From the NCBI GenBank assembly GCA_964619535.1, contig CAZUEX010000013.1, positions 37,137 through 101,136 of the forward strand: 64,000 nt of DNA, given 5' to 3'. The translations under genes and the position numbers were made by a program. This DNA is from Leptonema sp964619535. Its GTDB lineage: Bacteria; Spirochaetota; Leptospiria; Leptospirales; Leptonemataceae. The notes under the pieces are model-generated. The model was not told the origin of the DNA, made no database searches, and worked only from the letters and a program-made list of their open reading frames with translations. Positions 44,151 to 53,078 of this stretch are shown here, one piece after another (position 1 is the first letter of the stretch; each line of letters starts with the position of its first letter).

Positions 44151-46412
44151 ATGAAAACATCACAATTATTAAAATACCTTGAAAAGAACCAGGGCAAAGA
44201 GATTCCCAGAAAAGAAATCGACTCGCTGCTTGCCCGCAAACAGCGACGAAAAGGACGCCTGCGTCCTTTTCTCGACGCTCCCGACACAGACGAAGTACTG
44301 GACGATCTTATCTCGCTGGGTTTGATCCAGCGCGAACGCAACTCCATACGTATACGCAAGCCGTTCTTGATTGAAGCAAAAGCCAGCCTCAATCCTGCTG
44401 GTTTGATCTTTGCCATGCCGCGACTCTCCGTTCGAAAAAAGGACCGCGTTCGCGATGTGTTTATCCCCCCTGCAAAGGGTGCGGGTGCCTTTTCGGGTGA
44501 TATTATTACCGTCCGGCTCGTAGACCGCCGGCGGGATCGCTTCGAAGGCGAGGTCCTGTCGATCGTCAGACGGGCCCGACGCTTTCACCGTTTTCGCGTA
44601 TTAAACGCAGGCAGGGATGGCATGACTCCCGGAGTACTGCTCGATATGCCGGGAAAATTTATGGCCCTTTTGAATACGAAAGGCCTGCCTGCTGACAGCC
44701 GATCGCGCATTAAATCCGATACCGTGCTCATCGTAGAACTGCGCGGCCGGAACATCCGCTATCAGAATGCCTTTTTTCATGAGGTAAGCTTTGTCCGCTT
44801 CGAGGATGAAACGGAGTTCGATCTGGATTTCGATCGCATCCTTCTCAAATACAATCTCAATCCTGCGTACGAAGAGCTGCCCTTCCCGCACATCGATCCG
44901 GACGATCCCAAACAGGTGCCGGACTGGAAGAAGCGGAAGGACCTGCGCAAGCTCTATACGATTACCATCGATGGCGCCGATTCCAAAGACTTCGATGATG
45001 CCCTGAGCCTGCAGATCGTTTCAAAACGAAAATGGCGGCTTTACGTTCACATTGCAGACGTTTCTCTGTATGTACAGAAAGACAGCCCCCTGGACAAAGA
45101 GGCCCTGGCCCGTTCCACCTCCTGCTATCTGGCAAACCGGGTCGTGCCCATGCTGCCTCCTGAACTATCCGAGAACCTGTGTTCTCTCGTTGCCAATCAT
45201 AATCGGCTGGCCGTCACGGCTGAAATGGATATTGATCCGGCCACAGGACGCATCAAGGCATCGCGGTTTTACCGCTCCATCATCAGGGTAGACAAACGTT
45301 ATACATATGAGGTAGCCGAGAAGGCAATCGACGGTTCGAATGGCCCGGAAGCCGATCCCATACTGCCGGCACTGTGGCAGCTTGCACAGACGCAGAAGGC
45401 AGACCGAATGAAGCAGGGACGCATTGACCTGGAAATCCCCGAGCCCAAATTTAAATTCGGCGAAAATGACAGCGTCATCGCCATCGAAACAAGGCCCCGT
45501 CTTCGTTCAAGCATGCTGATCGAAGAGTGCATGCTTTCTGCCAATACGGCCGTGGCCGCATTTCTAAAAAAGAAAAAGGCCCCCACACTTTACCGCATCC
45601 ACTCTACCATGGATGAAACGAAGCTGGAAACACTCAATGCATTCTTCGACATCTACAGCATAGACTATCACCTCGAAGACACCGATCCCTCATCTTTACA
45701 GAAGGCTCTGGAAATGCTGCGCGAAAAGGGAGGGCTGGAAAGCCGCATTTTCAACATGCTCCTCCTGCGCTCTTTCATGCAAGCCCAGTACAGTCCTGAG
45801 CCCGTGGGTCACTGGGGTCTCGGCTTCGAAGACTACTGTCACTTCACCTCGCCCATCCGGCGGTATCCTGACCTGGTCGTTCACCGTTCCCTCGTGAACG
45901 TCATCGAAAAGAAGAAGCCTGCCTATGTTGACGAAGAGCTGGATGCCCTGGCTTTACATACCAGTGAGCAGGAGCGCCACGCCATGGAAGCCGAGCGCGA
46001 TATGTGGAAGCTGAAGCTTATCCGCTTTATAGAAGAAAGCGGACGAACGGAATTCCATGGATTCCTTACGGGCTTCCGCCCCGATGCTGTCTATCTGGAA
46101 CTGGAAGAATGCCCCGTGGAAGGCATTGTACCGGCCATGCACCTCACCTCGGAAGCAGAGCTGGTGCTGCCCGATCCCTTCTCTGTTTATATTAAACGAC
46201 TTTCGCGTCCGGCTTTTCTCGGTGAACGCTGGGCCCTTGAACTGGACCGTATCGACACAGAAGCCCTGCGGCTGTACTTCAAGCCCATATGGGGATCAGA
46301 AGAAAGGGCTCTCGGCAGACAGAGCCGCAAGAGTCAGAACAAACGAACAGAGAACAGTCGCCACAGCAGGAACTCGCGAAGCTCTGCTTCCGCTAACCGG
46401 CGGAAGCGTTAG
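44151..46412 (+). CDS. rnr: Ribonuclease R
   Basis: A 753-residue 3'-5' exoribonuclease of the RNB family. N-terminal winged helix (1-75), cold-shock-like OB region (about 80-215, DVFIPPAKGAGAFSGDII), RNB catalytic domain (about 262-590) with Asp274, Asp280, Asp282, Asp283 in ITIDGADSKDFDDAL, S1 domain (about 625-710) and a basic Ser/Arg/Asn tail. Starts six bases after tsaB. Full length with all catalytic acids. Confidence 0.95.
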   Translation: MKTSQLLKYLEKNQGKEIPRKEIDSLLARKQRRKGRLRPFLDAPDTDEVLDDLISLGLIQRERNSIRIRKPFLIEAKASLNPAGLIFAMPRLSVRKKDRVRDVFIPPAKGAGAFSGDIITVRLVDRRRDRFEGEVLSIVRRARRFHRFRVLNAGRDGMTPGVLLDMPGKFMALLNTKGLPADSRSRIKSDTVLIVELRGRNIRYQNAFFHEVSFVRFEDETEFDLDFDRILLKYNLNPAYEELPFPHIDPDDPKQVPDWKKRKDLRKLYTITIDGADSKDFDDALSLQIVSKRKWRLYVHIADVSLYVQKDSPLDKEALARSTSCYLANRVVPMLPPELSENLCSLVANHNRLAVTAEMDIDPATGRIKASRFYRSIIRVDKRYTYEVAEKAIDGSNGPEADPILPALWQLAQTQKADRMKQGRIDLEIPEPKFKFGENDSVIAIETRPRLRSSMLIEECMLSANTAVAAFLKKKKAPTLYRIHSTMDETKLETLNAFFDIYSIDYHLEDTDPSSLQKALEMLREKGGLESRIFNMLLLRSFMQAQYSPEPVGHWGLGFEDYCHFTSPIRRYPDLVVHRSLVNVIEKKKPAYVDEELDALALHTSEQERHAMEAERDMWKLKLIRFIEESGRTEFHGFLTGFRPDAVYLELEECPVEGIVPAMHLTSEAELVLPDPFSVYIKRLSRPAFLGERWALELDRIDTEALRLYFKPIWGSEERALGRQSRKSQNKRTENSRHSRNSRSSASANRRKR

Positions 46413-46433
46413 CCGGCTACTATTCCTGAATAC

Positions 46434-47087
46434 CTATAACAGAACGCGAGCGGTCATGAATACCATGCCGTTCACAATCATATGTGCTACAACGGGAGCC
46501 ACAATGCCTGGACGATGTTCCCGTAGCAGGGCCAGCCCCATACCAAGCACCGTAAGATGTGGCATCATCAGCATCGTGTAGGGATGCATGACGGCAAAGA
46601 AAAAGCCGCTGAACAGGGCTGAGAACAGTGCAGAAAAGCGGAACCGAAAGAACCCGTAGATAAAGTTGCGAAAAATCACCTCTTCTACGATCGGTGCAAT
46701 CAAAACGGCCAGCACAAACACCTGAAAGGCATTGTCGTTCATGTGCGACATCACAGGATGAACGGAAGGACCGCCTAATTGCCCTCCTGCCAGTGCAGCG
46801 GCCAGGATGTTGGCCATTACACCGATGGGAAAGATGACCGTAACGGCGATCAGACCGATGCCGGCCTCTTTGATCAGAGAACGGATTAACGGACGCTTCA
46901 CTGAAACACGTCCTTCTTCCGACTCCACCTCATCCATCACAGGGATCCAGAACAGCCACCGCAACATTTCCGGCCTGGATTCACTTCGAAAATAGAGAAG
47001 TGAGATGACAAAAGCTGCCGGAATAAAGCCGAGTTGAAAGGTTAACAGCCACTCTTCCGGGATCAAAGGCGACACCAGCATGCCCAC
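46434..47087 (-). CDS. CPBP-family intramembrane metalloprotease (possibly 3' part of a split gene)
   Basis: A 217-residue membrane protein with the CPBP/Abi signature: EEVIFRNFIYG (motif 1, Glu-Glu and Arg), FAVMHPY (histidine of motif 2) and VVAHMIVNG (motif 3). Five or six TM helices. The frame opens at GTG 47087, inside the end of the upstream gene (25-base overlap). The first helix seems to be shared across the frame boundary, so this may be the C-terminal half of one longer protein. CPBP proteins process prenylated proteins or serve in bacteriocin immunity; the role here is unknown. Confidence 0.75.
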   Translation of the reverse strand: MGMLVSPLIPEEWLLTFQLGFIPAAFVISLLYFRSESRPEMLRWLFWIPVMDEVESEEGRVSVKRPLIRSLIKEAGIGLIAVTVIFPIGVMANILAAALAGGQLGGPSVHPVMSHMNDNAFQVFVLAVLIAPIVEEVIFRNFIYGFFRFRFSALFSALFSGFFFAVMHPYTMLMMPHLTVLGMGLALLREHRPGIVAPVVAHMIVNGMVFMTARVLL

Positions 47088-47815
47088 GGAAACAGCAGAA
47101 ACAGAAACAGGATCGCCGTTTCCATAAAGGCAGGCTGCTGTGCACCCGATACGGTGGCCAGGAATCGTCCAAAGTATGGCGGCGGACGGTGAAACACAAA
47201 ACGCGCAGCTCCGTAGATGCCGATGCCCGCAGCAGCGAAAAAGGCAAGCATTACCAGACCGGTAAGAAGCTGAAACGAGGCTGCTTCTTCTTGTAGCCTC
47301 TCTTTTTCTTCTGCATAGCGATCGGGATCGTTACGCCTGTAGAAATCCAGTATGGCCAGCTCTGTGGCAGGCAGGGACAGGATGGCATCTCCTTCGGCAG
47401 GAACAGAACGGTCGAAGTAAAGATTATGGAATGACTCTCTATATGGCCCCAGCTCTTTCTCGTCAAAGCCAGATATATCTTCGCCCAGGTAGGTAAGGAT
47501 CATTCGCCTCTGCACCTCCACCTCGGGATAACTGCTTGCCGTCTGACCTGCCACGGCCTGCAACTGTACCAGGATCGATTCTTTCAGTTCCGTCTGCTCC
47601 TCTTCGCCCGGCAGAAGCTCCATACTGAGGGCCTGCATCTTAACAAGCCTGAAGAAAAGGTTTGTTTCGGTCATCTGTACATCAGAAACCACCTCCGAGG
47701 AAGGCTCGGGGAACGTCCGCAGCACAAAGGAAACAGAGACAGCCAGAAAGAGGATAAGAAAGGTAATGCTTCTAAGAATACGATCCGAGACGGGGGGCTC
47801 TTTTTCCTGTGTCAT
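47063..47815 (-). CDS. Membrane protein of unknown function (possibly 5' part of a split CPBP gene)
   Basis: From ATG 47815 (GAGGAG seven bases upstream; the frame is open further to 47890) 250 residues: TM1 about 15-33, a periplasmic helical domain (about 35-175, acidic, with heptad-like leucines), TM2 about 182-205, and a third hydrophobic stretch ending abruptly in FPWACWCRL. That last stretch lies where the CPBP gene begins in another frame. Either two overlapping genes or a frameshift. It overlaps the PseG-like gene by 44 bases. Confidence 0.65.
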   Translation of the reverse strand: MTQEKEPPVSDRILRSITFLILFLAVSVSFVLRTFPEPSSEVVSDVQMTETNLFFRLVKMQALSMELLPGEEEQTELKESILVQLQAVAGQTASSYPEVEVQRRMILTYLGEDISGFDEKELGPYRESFHNLYFDRSVPAEGDAILSLPATELAILDFYRRNDPDRYAEEKERLQEEAASFQLLTGLVMLAFFAAAGIGIYGAARFVFHRPPPYFGRFLATVSGAQQPAFMETAILFLFLLFPWACWCRL

Positions 47816-48725
47816 TCCATAACTCCTCAACGGTTCGCACGAGGCCAAGCAGTCCTGGATGCTCCTGCACATCCCGCTTCCAGACCTCAACGTCCATGGA
47901 AAGGGATCGTGCCATGGCGTCCAGAATCATCTCAGCCGTTGTCATCTCCTTCCTTTCCCGCTCTTTCAGCCATCGAATACCGATTCGCTGCGCCAGATAC
48001 TCACTCAGGCGATCGTGAACGGTGCTTTTCGTTTCAAGCAAAACGGGATGAGCTCCCAGAAGCAGGGCCTCCCAGAACGTCATCCCCGGATACGTAAGAA
48101 CAATATCGGTATCAAGCAGCAGATCAAGATACCGCGGCCGGGTCATATAGCCGATGGTTGACGGTCCATCTGCAGAGCCGCCGACTCGCGTATACAGAAT
48201 GAAATCGCTTTCAGCCATGGACCTGTCGATCTCGTCAATCTGTTGCCGCGGCAGAAATCCCTGTGGCCCGGCGTAGAATGTTACCCGGGTGGCTCCTGGC
48301 ATGGCCGGCCTGCGTTCCCGTCGACTGCGTTCGGTTACATCTTCGTCAAAGAGGATCTGCCGAACAATCGTCGAAAACGAATCATCCAGATCGGGATGAG
48401 GAAGAGTATCGTAGAAGAATATGTTCTCGCGGCCGGCAAGCTCCTTTCTATCGGGATGCAGGTTATCAATGGCAAGCACGGTTCTCTGCCCAAAGCCTGC
48501 AGGATTCATATCCCTGGCGTCCAGAACCAGCAAAGGGCTCGATTCAGCCGTGGCAACCTGGCGGGCCTGCTCAGCATCACCGGATATGATATGCAGCTGA
48601 CAGGGCAGCCCCCTCTCTTCCAGGCCGCTTTTCAGCCTTTCCATGCGTACCCTGTGCCCTGCTCCGGAATCCAGCGCCAGGATGAGGATTCTCGGTTCAG
48701 GGGTTGAAACGGCGTTGTTCCACAT
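47772..48725 (-). CDS. PseG/SpsG-like glycosyl-nucleotide protein
   Basis: About 317 residues from ATG 48725 (AGGAAA upstream; a TTG at 48740 is also open). The opening ILALDSGAGHRVRMERLKSG matches the UDP-sugar hydrolase PseG / SpsG start (a Gly-His-Arg loop), and DIVLTYPGMTFWEALLLGAH resembles the C-terminal donor-binding half of GT-B enzymes such as MurG. It immediately follows the SpsF-like gene, a pairing seen in spore-coat and flagellin glycan clusters. The true substrate is unknown. Confidence 0.7.
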   Translation of the reverse strand: MWNNAVSTPEPRILILALDSGAGHRVRMERLKSGLEERGLPCQLHIISGDAEQARQVATAESSPLLVLDARDMNPAGFGQRTVLAIDNLHPDRKELAGRENIFFYDTLPHPDLDDSFSTIVRQILFDEDVTERSRRERRPAMPGATRVTFYAGPQGFLPRQQIDEIDRSMAESDFILYTRVGGSADGPSTIGYMTRPRYLDLLLDTDIVLTYPGMTFWEALLLGAHPVLLETKSTVHDRLSEYLAQRIGIRWLKERERKEMTTAEMILDAMARSLSMDVEVWKRDVQEHPGLLGLVRTVEELWNDTGKRAPRLGSYS

Positions 48726-49440
48726 CACGATTTCCTGCAAATAGATCGGGCTCTTTCAGGAAGAGCTGTAGAAGTCCCGGAAGAGTAGCACTTTCTGGCC
48801 TCATGGACACCTGTCGCAGCGTATCGTAATCTCGCTGCTCATCGACCGTAAGCCTTGGAAGCGGCCCTGTATATTGAGAGCGCTTCCGCCAGGAAGCCAT
48901 CACCGGTGATGACTCATGGACCACAGAAAAGCGATCGACATGGTGCTTGATGTGAAGGCTGACATGTTCACGGTATATGCTCCGATCCTCTGCCGTATCG
49001 GTCATCAAGGCGTCTTTTGTAAAAACCTCAACGGCCACACCAAGCGGAAGATCATGAAAAGAAAAGAGATCGCAGCCAAGTTCCTCCTGCCGTTTCAGGG
49101 TAAGACCAATGTGGTCGGGATCTGTAAAGGGATTATCGGCCGTTGCGCGAACGATTACATCCAGCTGCAGCTCTTCCGCGGCCTTTCTGTAACGTTCGCG
49201 CACATCCTCTTCCGAACCGGTAAAAAACGGGAGTTTTCGGTCATGCAGATGCCTGGAAAGCTCTTCATCATTATCGGGAATCAGAAGAAAGGTCGGAACT
49301 CCGCTACCGGCAATTCGCGAATACACGCGTTCAACGATTGAAACCTGCCTGCCACCGGGGCGCTCAGGCATTGGCAGAAAGCACTTTCCTGGTAGTCTGT
49401 GAGAGCGGCTTCTGGCCTGGATCAAAACAGCGGCTTTCAT
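48697..49440 (-). CDS. SpsF-like cytidylyltransferase
   Basis: A 247-residue nucleotidyltransferase of the acylneuraminate cytidylyltransferase/SpsF group: AVLIQARSRSHRLPGKCFLP (CTP-binding loop with the key Arg and Lys), VRATADNPFTDPDHI and a late VDEQRDYDTLRQV. These enzymes activate a sugar or sugar acid as CMP-derivative for surface glycans. It overlaps the spiro-SPASM-like gene by four bases and the PseG-like gene by 29. Confidence 0.82.
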   Translation of the reverse strand: MKAAVLIQARSRSHRLPGKCFLPMPERPGGRQVSIVERVYSRIAGSGVPTFLLIPDNDEELSRHLHDRKLPFFTGSEEDVRERYRKAAEELQLDVIVRATADNPFTDPDHIGLTLKRQEELGCDLFSFHDLPLGVAVEVFTKDALMTDTAEDRSIYREHVSLHIKHHVDRFSVVHESSPVMASWRKRSQYTGPLPRLTVDEQRDYDTLRQVSMRPESATLPGLLQLFLKEPDLFAGNRDVEQRRFNP

Positions 49441-50927
49441 GCGTTAAAGAAATACCAGTCGTCGCATTGACTGCATGCAGACAGTTTATAATCGGCCTTC
49501 ATCCATGCCTGGTGTAGATTCCGACGAGACAGGAAAAGCGATAACAGATCCTGTACGGGTGGCCCTCCCTCCAGTACCTGTCGACAAACGGGCACCTCTC
49601 CTTTTGCATTAATAAAGAGATCAAATGCAAGATGACGACAGTAATCGCGCTGAAGGGGACTCAGATCCACAACATCCAGTGCTGGAAGCTGGCCGGCAAA
49701 GCGGCTGTACTTGCCAATAACAGGATGTACACCCTTCCCCGGAAAACGCTTCAAAAAGCCATCCAGCTCATCTTCGTTCTCTGGCAGCCGAATCATCTCC
49801 GCGTACACAGCACATGGAAGCGCATCGCTGTCGATGGAATCAAGCAGGGACAGCACGTCGTCAATGCGATCCACGCCCATCCAGCGCCGGTACATTCCGG
49901 CCTTCAGGGATGGCAGTCGAACGATCAACGTCAGGAGTGAAGGATGACGTTTCCAGGCAGCCAGCAAAGACTCAATCCGGGATCGCGTTAATCCAACGCC
50001 TGGAGTTTCAATGTAAAGGTCCTTTACAGACGGTATGTCAGAGAGAGCGGCAACAAAATCATCCAGGCCCGTATACTCAAACGGATCTCCTCGTCCACCC
50101 AGGCAGACCGTTACATCATCGCGCAGCGGGAAGCTTTGAAGGCCTTGCATAATGCCTGCCACGCCTGCTTCATCGAGGCTGATCTCTTCTTTCGATACAG
50201 GATAGACCGTCGGCTTCACTGCCTGCTTCGTTGTTAGCTCAATCTCTACATACGACGGCTGTATTCCCGGAAGATCTGCCTCATTCTCAACCACCGTCAT
50301 CAACTGGCGATGCACAAGATCGGGGTATTTTCGAAGCACGCGCAGGGCCCGATCCGCGGACCGCTCATCGCGGCAATCAAGACGGAGCCGGAAGGCCCGC
50401 AGGTCAGGGTCCGCATAATGAAGATCCAGATCAATATCCTGGATGTTACGAAAGCAATAGCCACGAAGGGCTTCAATGGTCGGCTGCTCCCTGCCCTCCG
50501 CTCCCAGATCGGCAAAGATATCACCGCTCAAAAGGTCGAAAAAGAAGCCAGGAACGGCCGTATCAGAATACGAATAATGAGTGCGAAAGCGTAGATGTCT
50601 GTCAAGCATCTGCCTGACTTCCTCTATATCGAGAAAGGGCTGGATGCCCGGAAGGATGGCAGCGACCTCATCCTCTGCAACACAGCCCTGCAGTGCCGGA
50701 ACGATCGCCCCTGAATACGATGTCATCTGCACCGTTCCCGCTGTCTGCATGGCATCAGCCATCTTCTGTGCATCAGAAGCGGCGGCTTCGGTATACAGGA
50801 TGTGTAGCTGCGGTTGATTCGACAGAAGCTCTATAAATTGCTTCAGACGACGAACGGCAGAAGCAACGAGTTCGTCGTGAAGAACAGATGGATTTTCAAG
50901 ACAGAGGATAACCCTGTGAACAGTCAT
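49437..50927 (-). CDS. Spiro-SPASM-type protein (radical-SAM-like barrel without cluster motif, SPASM tail)
   Basis: A 496-residue protein. N-terminal about 230 residues look like a degenerate nucleotidyltransferase (PFLDIEEVRQMLDRHLRF then a PGFFFDLLSGD segment). The middle resembles a radical-SAM barrel: VTVCLGGRGDPFEYTGL is the strand-2 motif that normally follows CxxxCxxC, but no such cysteine triad is present. The C-terminal SPASM-like region has Cys430, Cys448, Cys485 and Cys488, enough for one Fe-S cluster. I recall this architecture as a spirochaete-restricted family. Its job is unknown; four-base overlaps with the SurA-like gene and the SpsF-like gene tie it to glycan or envelope chemistry. 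Confidence 0.75.
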   Translation of the reverse strand: MTVHRVILCLENPSVLHDELVASAVRRLKQFIELLSNQPQLHILYTEAAASDAQKMADAMQTAGTVQMTSYSGAIVPALQGCVAEDEVAAILPGIQPFLDIEEVRQMLDRHLRFRTHYSYSDTAVPGFFFDLLSGDIFADLGAEGREQPTIEALRGYCFRNIQDIDLDLHYADPDLRAFRLRLDCRDERSADRALRVLRKYPDLVHRQLMTVVENEADLPGIQPSYVEIELTTKQAVKPTVYPVSKEEISLDEAGVAGIMQGLQSFPLRDDVTVCLGGRGDPFEYTGLDDFVAALSDIPSVKDLYIETPGVGLTRSRIESLLAAWKRHPSLLTLIVRLPSLKAGMYRRWMGVDRIDDVLSLLDSIDSDALPCAVYAEMIRLPENEDELDGFLKRFPGKGVHPVIGKYSRFAGQLPALDVVDLSPLQRDYCRHLAFDLFINAKGEVPVCRQVLEGGPPVQDLLSLFLSRRNLHQAWMKADYKLSACSQCDDWYFFNA

Positions 50928-51931
50928 TTCCCTTGCGGCTCTCCGGGCTTTCGAATCACAAGCTGTCGTCTTTTCTCTGCAATCCAGCGAGCAAAGGATT
51001 CATCGGCCTTTTCATAAAACAGCTGCATCCGTATCATTTCGCGTACACGGTCAAGGGATACAGGCCGCTTCCCTTCAAGAAGCACAATACGATAGCGATT
51101 GGATCCGTCACGAAAGACGGGCGACACGGTCCCGGGCTGAAGTCTGTAAAGCATGCCGGCCAGGATGCGATCCTCGCGGGCCAGTTCATCAATCGGTACC
51201 CACAGACGGATCCCTCCACCGGCCTTAAACGGTGAGACGTTTTCGGGAAGCGACCGGGCTACCTCGGCAAAGCTTGCGGGATTGGCCGATACCCGCGCAT
51301 GGACCTGGTGGGCACGATTGTTGATCTTCCTTTCGGCCGCTATGGTCGGCGCCTTAGGGAATACAATCTCTCGAAAGAGAAGCTCAACGCCAACGCGGTG
51401 GGCATTCTTGCGGTAGAACTCCTCCACCTCTCTTTCATCCGGCTGCGGAATCGTTACCTTGATCTGAACAATCTGCTGTCGAACCAGCTGATAACGCAGG
51501 CTTTCTTTCCAGAGACGGAAGGGCACGTGCGTTTCTCGTTCAATGCGCTCTCGAAAGGCCTGTTCGTCGGTTTCCCTGGCCATCTCCATCCGTCGCTTGA
51601 TCTCTTTGTCGATGCGCTCTTCACTGACAATGACGGATTCCTCTTCGGCCACCTGATCCACGATCGATTTTTCGATCAGGAATTCCTCTACCTCTTTTTG
51701 CGTTACCCGACCCGGCCGGAACAGCTTTACAAGGGCCGCTCCATCCTCAAAGTCAAGATCCGTAATGGGCTTTGTTCCGACGATCAAACGCACGGAATTG
51801 ATGATCTCACCCTCTGCTGCCTCTGCTGCCAGCCGGTTTTGCGGCCGGTCCTTTTCCTCCACAGAGCTGCAGCCCATGCCTATCGTTACGAGCAGTAAAA
51901 GGACAGCAGGTGAATTCTTTTTCATATTCAA
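50924..51931 (-). CDS. SurA/PrsA-like peptidyl-prolyl isomerase lipoprotein
   Basis: A 335-residue exported chaperone: lipobox GMGC after a Leu-rich signal, a SurA_N-like helical part (about 45-190; VTQKEVEEFLIEKSIVDQVA), then a parvulin-like domain (about 193-300; LLFREIVFPKAP, FAEVARSLPENVSPFKAGGG, LQPGTVSPVF) and a C-terminal helix. Some canonical parvulin active-site residues are not evident, so it may be mainly a chaperone. It overlaps carA and the spiro-SPASM-like gene by four bases on each side. Confidence 0.85.
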   Translation of the reverse strand: MNMKKNSPAVLLLLVTIGMGCSSVEEKDRPQNRLAAEAAEGEIINSVRLIVGTKPITDLDFEDGAALVKLFRPGRVTQKEVEEFLIEKSIVDQVAEEESVIVSEERIDKEIKRRMEMARETDEQAFRERIERETHVPFRLWKESLRYQLVRQQIVQIKVTIPQPDEREVEEFYRKNAHRVGVELLFREIVFPKAPTIAAERKINNRAHQVHARVSANPASFAEVARSLPENVSPFKAGGGIRLWVPIDELAREDRILAGMLYRLQPGTVSPVFRDGSNRYRIVLLEGKRPVSLDRVREMIRMQLFYEKADESFARWIAEKRRQLVIRKPGEPQGK

Positions 51932-53013
51932 CGCCGTCCTGCGTAAAAGGCATCAACCATCTGATAAAAATCAGAAAACATATGAACGGAATCGTGCGGT
52001 CCCGGGCTTGCTTCGGGGTGATGCTGCACGCTGATAACGGGCCCGTTCAGATCGCGGAACCCCTCCACGGTCCGGTCATTTAGATTGACATAGGTGATCT
52101 CAAGTTCGCCTGAACCGGATGTATCTACGGCAAAGCCATGGTTCTGTGCCGTAATCTCCACGCGCCCGGTACGCATATCGCGCACCGGTTGATTGCCACC
52201 ACGATGGCCGAACTTCAGCTTGAAGGTCTTCCAGTTACGGGCAAGCCCAAGGATCTGATGTCCCAGACAGATTCCAAACAGTGGCTTCCCTGACTCGAGC
52301 AACTGTCGTGTGGTTTCGATGGCAGTCTGCAACGGCTCCGGATCACCGGGACCGTTCGAAAGAAAATAGCAATCAAAGGACTTCAGATCCTCGTAAGAGG
52401 TGCTGGCCGGAAAGACATGCACCTCAAACCCGCATTCGTTTAGATAACGAAGAATGGCACGCTTCACACCGAAATCGAGAACGGCCATCTTGTAGCGTTT
52501 GCCTTTTGTTTCTCCGAACACGTAGGGAGCGGAGGTGGTCACAACAGAGGCCAGGTCAAGGCCGGTCATCACAGGAGCCGATCGAACCCGGGCAAGCATC
52601 TCTGGATCATAGGTCCCGGGGAAGATGCCGCCGCGCATGGCACCTTCTTCACGCAGGGTCAGTACAAGCTTGCGAGTATCGATGCCTTCGATGCCGGGAA
52701 TGTCATGCTGGGCCAGGTAATCCCCCAGCGACTGTTCAGACAGGTGGTTAGAAGGACGCCGAACGTACTGCTTTACCACAAAGCCAGCACACTGGATGCG
52801 GCTGGATTGGCTGTAGATTTCGTTGATTCCGTAATTCCCGATCATGGGATACGTCATGGTTACGATCTGTCCGCAATAGGAAGGATCGGTAAGGATTTCC
52901 TGGTACCCGCTCATCGACGTGTTAAAGCATACCTCGCCCATCGACTCCTTTCGGGCTCCAAAGGATCGGCCCCGAAAAACCAGGCCATTTTCCAGTACAA
53001 GAACAGCAGTCAC
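51928..53013 (-). CDS. carA: Carbamoyl-phosphate synthase small subunit
   Basis: A 361-residue glutaminase subunit feeding ammonia to CarB for arginine and pyrimidine synthesis. N-terminal MSGYQEILTDPSYCGQIVTM; class I glutaminase with the catalytic Cys in FGICLGHQIL, and His/Glu in SVQHHPEASPGP. Full length. carB is not in the window. The following genes overlap it although they have unrelated functions. Confidence 0.96.
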   Translation of the reverse strand: MTAVLVLENGLVFRGRSFGARKESMGEVCFNTSMSGYQEILTDPSYCGQIVTMTYPMIGNYGINEIYSQSSRIQCAGFVVKQYVRRPSNHLSEQSLGDYLAQHDIPGIEGIDTRKLVLTLREEGAMRGGIFPGTYDPEMLARVRSAPVMTGLDLASVVTTSAPYVFGETKGKRYKMAVLDFGVKRAILRYLNECGFEVHVFPASTSYEDLKSFDCYFLSNGPGDPEPLQTAIETTRQLLESGKPLFGICLGHQILGLARNWKTFKLKFGHRGGNQPVRDMRTGRVEITAQNHGFAVDTSGSGELEITYVNLNDRTVEGFRDLNGPVISVQHHPEASPGPHDSVHMFSDFYQMVDAFYAGRR

Positions 53014-53078
53014 GACGCCAGTTCACCTTCATCGGGGAGACTGTCAAGGTGACTTGCAAAAAAGCCAGGCCCGTGGGT

